A DNA stretch of 64,000 nt from Acanthochlamys bracteata. Its lineage: Eukaryota; Streptophyta; Magnoliopsida; Pandanales; Velloziaceae. Location of the stretch: assembly GCA_019914995.1 (NCBI GenBank), contig CM034139.1:7690386-7754385 (forward strand). The letters run 5' to 3'. Below, one piece after another: positions 1 to 10,716 of this stretch. The notes under the pieces are model-generated. The model ran no database searches and was not told where the DNA came from. It saw only the letters and a program-made list of their open reading frames with translations. The translations under genes were made by a program, and so were the position numbers. Every line of letters starts with the position of its first letter. Position 1 is the first letter of the stretch.

Positions 1-117
1 AGATTTCTGATGCCCCAGTCTTCAGTCATTTGGTTTCAGTCACCTGTTGTAATTTTAACTGTCTTACTCTAAATCTTTGTTTTAATCCCATTTGTTTTGT
101 ATTTGTGATTACCGCAG

Positions 118-1029
118 GTTTCAAAGTCCGGTTCGGTTAAGGTTGAGAAACTTATGAATGTTGAGAGATACTCCCATGTAATGCATATAAGCTCAACGGT
201 CAGACTCTTTCTTTACTTGCATAATGGATGATACACTATTCATCGTGGTGTATTGTCTGAATGTGAGACATGCATAATATCTATCAAATTAATCAAACTA
301 ATCTTATCAGCAATATGATCATGCTTTTGAAATTCTTTAAGTGTTTTATGTTTTCAGTCTGGGATGTATCATTGAGGAAGTTGCAGAAAATTCTGATGAA
401 AAGGACTTTTACAGGTTACTGGGGAGTTATTTGATCACCTAACTTGTTGGGATGCTCTGCGTGCTGCACTTCCTGTTGGAACAGTCAGTGGAGCACCTAA
501 GGTTAGTCTTCATAGTATAGATATTGATCTCGAATGTCATTATGTGGGCAATGTTTTGACATCTGTTCATGTATTCTACTGGTTTTATGTTCCATCTTTA
601 AGAGTTTAAGAATAAAAAATATACCTACATGCAACTTTGGGCAATTATCTATAGCTTATGAGTAAGCTGTGTCTGACTTTTGTTTGGTCTTTTGTTTCGC
701 AGGTAAAAGCTATGGAGTTGATTGATCAACTGGAAGTCACAAGAAGAGGTCCTTACAGTGGTGGATTTGGTTATGTATCATTTTCTGGGGATATGGATAT
801 TGCCCTTGCTCTTAGAACTATTGTTTTTCCCAGTGGAGGTCGCTACAACACAATGTACTCGTATAAGCATGTTAACAAGCGCCAAGAGTGGGCTGCCCAT
901 CTGCAAACTGGAGCTGGTATAGTGGCAGACAGCAATCCAGATGATGAGCAGAGAGAATGTGAAAATAAAGCTGCAGGTCTTGCAAGGGCAATCGATCTAG
1001 CAGAGTCTGCATTTGTTGAGAGATCATAA
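118..1029 (+). CDS. ASA: Anthranilate synthase alpha subunit, 3' part
   Basis: The last three exons of a chorismate-binding anthranilate synthase component I are present: 118-198, 415-501 and 703-1029, all phase 0 with GT-AG introns. They read [20 protein letters not shown]..., then TGELLDHLTCW...GTVSGAPK, then [11 protein letters not shown]... to a TGA stop after AFVERS. These blocks ([55 protein letters not shown]) are the conserved C-terminal catalytic part of TrpE-type enzymes, which make anthranilate from chorismate and ammonia or glutamine at the start of tryptophan synthesis in plastids. The 5' part lies left of the window; bases 1-117 are intron. The 3' UTR probably runs to about 1470, where an AATAAA-like signal occurs. 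The feedback-binding N-terminus is not visible, so ASA1 and ASA2 types cannot be separated from sequence alone. The next gene is a PH1-type protein. Confidence 0.95.
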
Positions 1030-1653
1030 AAAGGTCAAGATTACTGTTAGCGTCGTTTGCAATTTTGAGTCGTACGATGTTATAAGATGAAACAGGGAGA
1101 AAGCAACCTGATCGCAAACTCGTTGAAACAGTAGAGACTGATGATAATCTGACAGGATTTAGCTGGCCTATATTCTTCAAGTATGTAATAGAAGAGTGGC
1201 GAAGGGAAGTGTAGGATTTCATGTGAGAGATAGATGGGGCAGGATTGTTGCTGTCAGTAGTGTTCTGGCATGTTTGTTCGTGCTCAAAGATCAACAACAT
1301 ATTGCATGAACTGCCGACGGGTATATGCATCCTCGTTGAAGTATATGTTTTGTAAACTTATTTGTAGCTGCTTCGTGTACACAACACAGTATATGTTTTG
1401 TTTATCTTCGACATTATTGTACCGTGTCATAAACCTAAAATTTTGTTATTATAAGCTGTAATAAAAAATCATCATCCGCGTGAGATGTTATTATAAATAA
1501 ACTCATAAGATATGCATAAGAAAGAAATTTCTAGCAGGCTCCTCGTTGGTCTCCTTCCTCTCGTTGATTCTTCGCGATTGTCGCCCTCCTGCTCTGCGTT
1601 CGTTCCAAGATCAAATTCATCAAATCGATCAACGGTACAGCAGCGGAGAGGAG

Positions 1654-2079
1654 ATGTGGAGCCTGTTGCGTGCGGCGACGGGGAGAGGCGCCGTCGAAGA
1701 TACCGATGCCTACGGCGGCGTGGAGTTCTGGAGAGATCCCGAGCGATCCGGCTGGCTGACCAAGCAAGGCGAGTACATCAAGACCTGGCGCCGCCGATGG
1801 TTCGTTCTCAAGCAGGGCAAGCTCTTCTGGTTCAAGGATTCCGCCGTCTCACGAGCTTCCGTCCCCCGCGGTGTTATTCCGGTCTCCTCGTGCCTCACCG
1901 TCAAGGGCGCAGAGGACGCTCTCAATCGGGCCAACACCTTCGAGCTCTCCACGCCTCAGGAGACCATGTACTTCATCGCCGACTCCGATAAGGAAAAAGA
2001 AGAATGGATCAACTCGATCGGCAGATCAATCGTGCAGCACTCCAGATCTCTCTCTCACAACGAAGTCCTCGACTACTGA
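1654..2079 (+). CDS. PH1: Small pleckstrin-homology domain protein, AtPH1-like
   Basis: A single-exon gene of 141 residues that is almost entirely a PH domain (about residues 27-128). Visible hallmarks are ERSGWLTKQGEYIKTWRRRW at the start of the domain (basic phosphoinositide-binding beta1-beta2 loop), PRGVIPVSSCLTVKGAED in the middle, and the C-terminal helix KEKEEWINSIGRSIVQHSRS with its invariant Trp, followed by EVLDY. This matches the family of Arabidopsis PH1, a lipid-binding protein of endosomal/vacuolar membranes. The ATG at 1654 is chosen because MWSLLRAATG matches the short N-terminus of the family; the open frame extends upstream to 1546 but that part has no family match and lies in the presumed 5' UTR. 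It stands about 620 bp downstream of the anthranilate synthase gene in the same orientation. Confidence 0.93.
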   Translation: MWSLLRAATGRGAVEDTDAYGGVEFWRDPERSGWLTKQGEYIKTWRRRWFVLKQGKLFWFKDSAVSRASVPRGVIPVSSCLTVKGAEDALNRANTFELSTPQETMYFIADSDKEKEEWINSIGRSIVQHSRSLSHNEVLDY

Positions 2080-3369
2080 GGGAAGTCAGATCATTTATCA
2101 AATCCCACCTTCTTTTGTCTGCTCTTCCGTACAGAGTCTTTTTGGGTGAAGGCAAAGCTTTTTCTCATCATTGTTCAACCATGCAATTAACAAGTCCTTC
2201 TGCAAAATTGGATGCGTAATTCACAGAATTCAAATTCTGTGCTCGTTACGATATGTTACAATTGTTGCTGGTATGAATATTATGCTATTGAGATTGTCTG
2301 AGAATGGAAAAACAGGAATTTTGATTATTTTAAGGAAGGTCACAAAGCATGCTCCTTCTGGTTAACTTATTACAAAATTCATATGCAGTTGAGACGTGAA
2401 ATCTTAAAGAGCTCCTTCTGTGGAAAAACATTTCATCAGGTACAATATACATAACGAAACTGCAGTTTCTCTGGCTGACACAGAAGCATATCACCAATTC
2501 CAGAAACACAATACGTATTATGCTACCACCAGTTATATCAGTAGAACTAAACGGAAAGTTAGAAGTTTGATTTTCAGCTATTAAACACCAGAATAATGAC
2601 TATAACTGATTGCTGCAAGAATAATTAGCTAACAGTGTTACCAAATTGCGGATAGCATTCTCAGCACCTTTGAGCTAATAAGCTTCCTTTGTGGTGTTGC
2701 CTAATAAGCACCTTTGAAAAGTGCCTATTTAAGCTAGTTAACTTCTAATAGTATTGCAAAGAGAAATTGAGAAGAGAGAGCTAAAGCAAAACTGTTACTG
2801 CAACCACAAAGCGGTAATCCTTACACAAGTGTGAATTACAATTCTACAAGTCGTGCTCATAAAGTAGATAACAATATATGCTTTAATTTCTGTGCTTGAC
2901 AAAAACTGTTTACTAATTCCCAGTTAGACTACAACTTCAGAATGTAATAACTCTACAGTCCGGACTTGTAAAAAGAAAAAGAGCAGCACTTGAAAGAGAG
3001 GCATGAAGAAAGTACCCTGGAAGAAATAGCTGGTTGGACTTGCTCATGCGTATCAGCAAGAAAAAATCACTTCATTTCCCCTTCGCAGATGTTAGATTAG
3101 TATGAAGATCTTGGACGGCATTTTAATTACTGATTGTAAGCTAAATATATAAGTGTCAATTCTACATATGATCTCTCAAAGCAACAACTCCTCATATGCA
3201 CCCCAAGAATATCTAGTTAGACAAACTCAGAAAAGACCAGAAACTAAGGGTAAACACAAATGGCTAAATAGAAATTTCAATGGCGAATTTAGTTAGTTAA
3301 CTATTTCCTTACCGATTAAGCCAAACGCCACAAAATTAAACATTTATTACATAATACAAACAGATTCTT
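2080..3369. other. Intergenic DNA without a recognised gene
   Basis: The first 100-300 bases are the likely 3' UTR of the PH-domain gene. The rest is AT-rich with only short open frames. I see no repeat structure, RNA gene or protein similarity here. Confidence 0.6.
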
Positions 3370-4200
3370 CATCTCAAGTCCCCTAATGGACTTGCAGCTA
3401 CTTTGTCCACTTACTATATTTCAAGTATCAGAACTCCAAAACTGAACATGTCAGCCTTTTTGTTAGTTGTCCTAGTCGAGCACTCCTGCAAAGTTAAGCA
3501 TGGAGAAACCAATGATGATCACAGATGAAATCTATCGAGATGGATCATGTACAAGCAAATATATGTATAACTTATCCGTAGAAAACATTTGAGGACAACA
3601 TTTATCACTTGAACGAGGACTTACAATAAAAGTCATCAAACCTAAAGAGTTGTACACTGAAAGTGATCCTTTACGTGGTTTCAGCTACTCATGTACTGAT
3701 GTGGGTCAAATCATCAGGCAAAAGCTTCACCAAACCAATCTCCAATTTAGGAACTAAGTCAGAGCCAAGAAGGATAAGACTGGTTTTAATATCACAGTGA
3801 ACAATCGGTTGTTCAGCTTCCTCATGTAGGAAGGAAAGTCCAGTAGCCGTACCCAAAGTAATAACACTTCGTTTGTGCCAAAACAAGTTGAAGTTTCCTA
3901 TTCTTTGGCCCTGAAACAGCAAATGATCACAAATTTTCCCATCAATTCTTAATCAGTCATCAGAGAAGGTGTGAAATATTACCAAGCAAGACATTTTCCA
4001 AACTACTGTTGTCAAGGTACTCATATACCAAAACTCTGTTATTACCTTCAACACATCATCCAATTTAGCTCAACAGGATTAAGACTCCTGATGCTTGATA
4101 GGACACCAATCTCTGTGAGAAACTTGTTTGCGCATTGCTATGACTCAGAAGAAAGTGACTTCAGTGCAACAGGAATCCCATTGTCATTATATTAAATTTC
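3370..4200 (-). pseudogene. Decayed receptor-like protein kinase (CRPK1/At1g16670-like) fragment
   Basis: Read on the minus strand, pieces of one kinase domain occur in the correct order. About 4190-4150 gives GIPVALKSLSSES (the VAIK lysine strand). About 4130-4060 gives KFLTEIG...NPVELIG, then a stop and a frame change before CVEGNNRVLVYEYLDNSSLE (about 4060-3980). The open stretch 3922-3689 gives GLSFLHEEAEQPIVHCDIK...LVPKLEIGLVKLLPDDLTHIST. About 3490-3370 gives GQLTK, a one-base loss, then ADMFSFGVLILEIVSGQSS. Family knowledge: this is the cold-responsive protein kinase 1 type. HRD has become HCD and the DFG aspartate is gone (EIG), so the enzyme would be dead even without the frame breaks. 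Both flanks of the kinase domain are missing. Confidence 0.8.
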
Positions 4201-5147
4201 TGTCAATTGAAAGCTGATGAACTAACTAAAGTACTCTTGCTATCTGACTAATCACGCAGGAACTTATGCATTTAGCAGGAAAACGAGAAGCACGAAAGCA
4301 TTTATCTTATTGACTCTTGGAATCATGCATACCTGAACTGCAAACTCTTGTTCTTGTCCTTGATTACTGGAGCAGCGAAGCAGCAAAGCTTCATTTTTTT
4401 CCAATAAATCAAGAATCAATCAAGAGGAACTCTTAACTTCCTGAAAGACGAATATGGTCCGAGTTAAGTGGCTCAAATTATCATACCAGATGGAAAAAAG
4501 ATATCATCATCATCAGTGAGTCAGTTGCGCAGCTATTATAAGAAGTGATAGTAAAATTTTAAAAGAAGATACACTTTTCTGTTCAAGCTCCGGCTGATGG
4601 AAACCTGTGATGTTATGTGATTTTCTTTCGCGGCTTCTCTCCTCTTCACCCGTTGAGTTGCAGCAAACACGACAATTAAAACTGAAAAGAACAACTTCAA
4701 TTGAGAAAACCGTTAGACCTGTCGGCCCAAATTCAGCCAACGATGCTGCCTTTGCTGGTGGGCTCAGGAAAACAGTCCAAATATAAAACCCCACTTTTTC
4801 CATGAATCGGTAAAGTTAATTATTAGCTATGCTTCATCAATACAAACTAAAACAGCTTGAATTTTTTTGTCTCCTACATTCCCAGAATAAGAACACAGAC
4901 ACAAACTCCACCACCACCATCACCGTTCAGAGTCTCTTCTCTCTCTCTCTCTTCGTCAGTTCCTACCACAAACGCAACAACATCATTAGCAACAGGAATA
5001 CAGAAGCAGGAGGGAAAGAATAAGATCGCCCTCATTTCTTCACCTCCGGTAACTCAAGCAGCAACGCCGCCCAGGCTACTAGCTCTCTAATTTCGATCTG
5101 TGATTGAAATCTGAAAATAGAGATCTGCTTCTTCCTTCGAGTAAGTA

Positions 5148-8100
5148 ATGGAATTAATAACAACCTTCCACAGCGCCCCCTCGCCGGAGCCAATGCATCT
5201 CTTCATCGCTCTCTTCTTCGCCGTTTCCTTCCTCTGCGCCCGCTACTTGCTCGACTCATTCCTGTTCAAGGTAATCTGCTCGTAACGTTCTTTTGCTTTT
5301 GTCCATATCAGGCTCTTCGTAATCGAATTAGATTGCGGTGCTAATCCATTTCTTAGGAGTGCTCTAGCTTGTTTAAAAACAATCTATAGTTTCGAAACTA
5401 ATTTCAGTACAAATTAATCAGTGGATAATTCAGGAAATGACCTTCGCTTGGGTTTGATCTTATGCTATGGAGGGGATAGATAGCAGGACCGAGTGAAGTA
5501 AGCTCACTCAACTTAAATACGTTGACGCTGTTATGAACATCTCATAGCAGTAAGACAGGAGTTATAAATACCTGTACCGTTTGGCAACAGTGGTCCAAAC
5601 GAGTTCAATCCAGCTTTAATATGTAGGGATATTCAGTATCCACTCATTCTGAGTAAAAGGATTAACAAAAATGGACTAGATGCTCACACTGAAATTAATG
5701 AATGGAACCACTACTTAGTTCTTGGTTCTGCAGAAGACAAATTTAACCATGGATAGGCACAAGGAGCACCAATGATTCCAAAGAGAAAGCAGCCTTCTGT
5801 GCTTTTATTGGACTATTCACAGGTCATGGCTACATGACATGATCTTCTCTCATATAAACTTGCAGATTCAATGAAATTGCACACGAAGTCGAGAACTAGT
5901 GTAAACAATAGTACCAGTAGAGCAATCGTTATTCTCCTTTAAGGATGGTTGTCTTTCCTGGAGTGTGCATTGAATATATTTATCTCTTGCTTCTGTCATT
6001 TTGATATTTTCCTTTTCTCTATATCGTAAGGCTTTAGTGAAGTCACGAATCCATTGACTACTATATAATGATGTTATATAAGAAGTCAATGTATAACAAT
6101 TCCTCCTTATATAAATCCTGGAGAACTTTTTTGGAGCTTGTAAGATCTTGTTGTCAACCTCACCTTAGTTGCTCTTAAGTTGCTTTAAAATTATTAACGT
6201 AAGGACACTTTTTTCTTTTTTCTTTTTAGCCACTGTCTGTCAGACTCATTTGTGGCAAAGCAGTTCCTCTGAAAATTTCTGAGAGTAGAGAGGCAAAAGT
6301 AATCAAGTGTTCAGAATCACTGTGGAAGTTGAGTTACTATGTGGCTGTTCAGGTTTGGATGCTTTCTATCATACGACAAGAACCATGGTCCATGCATATC
6401 AAGGAATACTTTAATGGCTGGCCTGATCAAGAGCTAAGGTTGATATGTTCTCCTTCCCTTCTGCATGTTTCACTTGTCAGAATGATAAGAGTAGATTCAT
6501 CAAGTAGATAGTAAGATTTAAAGTCCATGCATCTTACTTATGATTCTAAGTGATGACATATTGTAGACTCTCTGTGATTAAATGCTTCTTCAAGTGGTTC
6601 TAACATACCGTTTTGAATCTTCTTCTCATTGAGCTTTGGTTAGCCTTTTATATATAGGTTTCTGCTATGCCATGTCATGTCAATGCCTTTGTAATCATCA
6701 GTTCATGATACTTAAGTTAGTAAGCATCTTTCTTGTAGACACGGATGATTTAGGAACCAGATAAATGCTACCCTTTTACTGATGTTTTTGTTTTACTTGT
6801 CAGATTGTCTTTGAAGCTCTTCTATATGTGTCAGTGTGGATTTTATGTCTACAGCATTGGTGCTCTGCTGGTTTGGGAAACTCGAAGGAAGGATTTTGTT
6901 ATTATGATGTCCCATCACATAGTTACCACAATTTTGATTGGATTCTCCTACTTGACTGGGTAACTTAATGTCCTTGTTCTAGTCCTTTAAATTAAATTAA
7001 CTACTGGTTCTCAAATAAACTCCTACTAGCACTTCTTAACATGATACTAACTTGAGATCTATGATATTACAGCTTTTTTCGCATTGGAATAATCATTCTG
7101 TCCTTGCATGACACAAGTGATGTGTTTATGGAAGCAGCAAAAATATTCAAATATTCAGAGAAGGAGATAGGTGCTAGCATATGTTTTGGGCTTTTTGCAA
7201 TCTCATGGCTATTGTTGCGACTGATATTCTTTCCCTTTTGGACAATCAGGGCCTCAAGGTTTCTGTAACTCTTTCAATGAATAATCTTGAGCTTTAACAT
7301 TTTTTTACTGGTAATATGTTATGGTTATCTTGCAGTTACTACTCTATTGAGGAGATGAGGAAACTGGACACCTTCCCCATAACTTTATACTACAGTTTTA
7401 ATACGATGCTTCTTACATTGCTTGGATTTCACATATATTGGTGGATTCTCATATGCGCAATGATCAGGAGGCAATTGAGAAATAGGGGACAAGTGGGAGA
7501 AGATATTCGATCAGGTAACATGTTTTTACATGTAATGACATAGTCACATAGACGTGAACTACTTTATAGAATTGATTGGTATGATATACTGGATTTTACC
7601 AATGGTAATTGAAATTTCAAAGTGTTGCCTCTGTAAAGATCAACTTCAACAATGCATCAGGAAAATTCCATTTGCCACCTGTTTGAACAAAGGTTAATAA
7701 CAAATGAAAGATTAATTGTAGTTTGGTGTTTACCGAAGGTCCAAAAAGATGGATTGAAGTATGATAAATAAGCATGTTCTAATGTTTGGTTTTCTGTAGG
7801 AATTCAAATTAACCATTACTTTTTCTCCATTCGTAAAGCTTTGACTTTGATGAGTTTCAACATATATTTTTTAGGGACCTATGTCTGAGTGCTAGCATAA
7901 TCAGTTTGGTTTTATGCCATGAAGATCTACTATGAAAGCGATTTATCTACTCAGAAAATTGATAAAACAATATAGGAAAAAGGAGCAAGACCTACACAGA
8001 TTTTTATAGATTTAGAAAAAAAAAACTTAAGTGTTATGATGGGTGTACAAAGAAAATATATTTAATACATATATAATGATCATTAAGGATATATATGATA

Positions 8101-9447
8101 GAGTAGTTACTGAGGTACACTGTATGGTGATGTTAGTAGAGGGTTTTCGATTATTATAGGTTTGCATCAAAATTCAGCTCTAAGTTCTTAACTATTTGTG
8201 TTATGAATAGATAAACTCACTCGACATATTAAGGATGAAGTACCGTGGTGTATTTTATTTGCCGATGATAGTTTTAATTTACGAGACAAAAAAAGTGATT
8301 AAATTATAAATTGAAATGTTGGAAGAACACCATAAAATCAAAAAGTCTAAAATTAAATAGAATCAAAACAGAATACATGCACTGTCATTTTAATAAATAT
8401 AAGGATGATAATAATAGTGTTGTTTCCATAAAGGATTGTGTAGTATCGCAAAGTGATAATTTTAAATATTTAGATTCGATTATTTTAAAGAAAGAAGAAT
8501 TGAAAAAAATATTATGCATATAATTAAAACAGGATGAATGAAATGATGAGGTGCTACTGAAATTTTGTGTGATAAGAAAATAACTTTAAAGTTAAAAAGT
8601 TAGTTTATAGAACAATCATTCAACCTACAATGTTATACTGATGCTCGGCTATCAAAGGTCAAGATATTTAGAAAACATACCTAACGAAATTAAGAATGTG
8701 TCGGTATAATAGAATGGATAAATTACAAAATTAAAATATATGCCAACAAGTAGCTGTCTTGCCCGTTGAGGACAAGTTAATAGAAACTAGGATTAGGTGG
8801 TACTACGAATATATCCTGCGTAGATCTAAATATATTGTAGTGCATAAGAGTAATGTGATTTTATTAGAACATTTTAGTAGAAAAGAAAGTTAGACCAAAA
8901 CTAACTTGGCCCAGGATGGTGGTGAATGATTTAGAGTAATTAGATTTTTCGCTGAATCTAGTTTATAATATAACGGAATAGAAAGAATAGAATCATATGG
9001 CCAACCCCATTCAAGTGAGATAAAGGCATAGTTTTTGTTATTGTTATATTGGTGCTAGCAAGATGACCTCATTGTCCTGGATTCTTACTCCCAGGTCAAC
9101 CTAAAATACTTTATTATGAGTTTTCTCTTCATACGAAAGCAACCGGAAATCTTCATTACCAGCTGTGTGTCCTATGTATTTTAGTTGACACGCTAGCAAA
9201 TTCGTACACATGCTATCTAAGAGGTCTACTACTTTTGTTGGTTTGACGGCCCTCAGTCTGGCCACTTATCGAATACCTGTGCAAGCGATGAGATAATATT
9301 TGCTCGAGGCTTTATGTCAAGTTATTGACACTTACCTCACTTGTTGCAAGTTATGTGGGTTTCTTTTATGATTGTAATTTCATTCTACGGCCAATCTGTA
9401 ATGAACATCTATTTGTTCCAAATGCAGATTCTGAGGATGAGCAGTGA
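5148..9447 (+). CDS. LOH2: LAG1/LOH2-type ceramide synthase
   Basis: Six exons: 5148-5270, 6230-6438, 6804-6959, 7073-7258, 7336-7514, 9428-9447 (873 nt, 290 residues, all GT-AG). The protein is a multi-pass ER membrane enzyme of the TRAM-LAG1-CLN8 family, which N-acylates sphingoid bases with acyl-CoA to make ceramides. The Lag1 motif is intact: WETRRKDFVIMMSHH (the two His at 148-149) and LHDTSDVFMEAAK (Asp176, Asp179), both needed for acyltransfer in the family. LRLIFFPFWTIRASSYYS and NTMLLTLLGFHIYWW are family blocks, and the tail GEDIRSDSEDEQ has the acidic C-terminus typical of plant LOH proteins. The length is normal. The final exon encodes only seven codons after a 1.9-kb intron that holds a LINE remnant. 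The 5' UTR (about 4850-5147) carries CT-rich tracts. LOH2-like is the best fit; the other LOH classes are less likely. Confidence 0.93.
7890..9046 (+). mobile_element. RTE-type LINE remnant (reverse transcriptase part and 3' end)
   Basis: It lies inside the last intron of the ceramide synthase gene, in the same orientation. With frame changes and stops it spells the plant RTE-clade reverse transcriptase: QFGFMP-RSTMKAIYLLRKLI (about 7900-7960), DLHRFL, THSTY/HIKDEVPWCILFADDS (about 8215-8270), SKSLKLNRIKTEYMHCHF (about 8340-8395), NFKYLDSIILK (about 8460), LPVEDKLIETRIRWYYEYILRRS (about 8758-8830). It ends in GCCAACCCCATTCAAGTGAG...GTTATTGTTA near 9046, the usual RTE tail. There are many stops, so it is long dead. 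No target duplication was found. Confidence 0.85.
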
Positions 9448-10716
9448 CTCTGTAGCATAATTTGCAGCAAGGAAGCCAAGGTATAAGCACTGATTGGCTC
9501 AACTTACACGTTCTCTTATAAAGGAGTTCTTTCTTCTCTCGCTATGGCAGATTTCATAATTTTGATCTAATTGGTCTATACAAGGATATAGCCTTGAATA
9601 TGCAATTATCTACCAATTCATTTCACTGGCTTTTTCCCTTTCCATTTTTTTGACAAAATAGACCGAGGCAATTGCCGTACAGATAGCTGAATCTGCATAA
9701 GCATACAGAGATCAACATGAGCACGTTACGTAGTTGTTGTTTAGCTCCAGAGCCAATGAATGTAACGAATGTGGCTGATCTTCTCCCTACTATTTCTATT
9801 ACACTAGGAGCTAATATGAATGAGAGGTGTAGGAAGAAGTGTTGAATCCATGAACCGGATGATGTAACTCTCTTCACCCTTGTTAGTTAATTCTTGTGAC
9901 GAAAATGATATTGCGTTTTGCTTCTTAACTTCGTGATGCGTGCGTCTCTGCAGTCCAGTGAAATTTTCCAAGAGAACTGGTGGAGGTACGTATGTGACAA
10001 GAACATGTTAGAGACCGGCGCATTTGACTATTATTTTGAGTTTCTACTGCAGGAATCCTTAATGGAAGGTATATCTTGTTTAAGACTCCTGATTCATAAA
10101 ATTGGTAATGGGAAACGGTTGGTGCCGTGCGTGAGAGCCGTGCAAAACGTGTGATTGGCAGAGCATCATGATCATGAATGAATATTGATTGATTCGATAT
10201 TGAGAGATGATTATAGGACCCAGCAGTAAGTAACAAAAAGTTTAAGGATAAATTTGATTATTATCCAATAGCTGCTTAGTAATCCAATCATATATATTAT
10301 TATGATCCCGATAAGTTGAATCATCATCCAATGGCTGGCGTTTAGTCGATGCGTTTTGGGAAAGGATCGTGGACACGGAGCCGCCCCATTTTCTTCCTTC
10401 TAGATTAGACGGCAGCGTAAAGCAAAACCGTCATCTATCTTGTATTGCTAGTAAATAAATAAATTAATTAACTAATAAGAAAGATAGTTTCGTAGGTTTA
10501 ACTGAAAATTTTCCCGTATTTTTAATTTATAAGTCTCATTTTATGTGGTCTTCCGGGACCCCTGAGAAACGTTTGGTGGGTTCCAGTATACCTACGTTCG
10601 CTTTACTCATCCTCAACCAAAACTCTACTCCGCCGCCTCTTTACCAATCCTCTCTTTCCTTTTCTAATTGTTTCACCGGATAACTCAAATTCCGGCCGCC
10701 GATTGATCGATAAGCG
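9448..10716. other. Intergenic region and phospholipase C promoter
   Basis: This holds the 3' UTR of the ceramide synthase gene (probably to about 9600) and the promoter/5' UTR of the phospholipase gene. Small open frames at 9623-10236 have no recognisable protein similarity. An AT-rich stretch at 10445-10520 precedes a pyrimidine-rich leader at about 10610-10680. Confidence 0.55.

Noticed and set aside
4513-4803. 96-codon minus-strand open frame left of the ceramide synthase
   Set aside because: Unremarkable sequence with no family resemblance. It lies next to the promoter and probably reflects chance, or at best the lost N-terminal part of the kinase relic.
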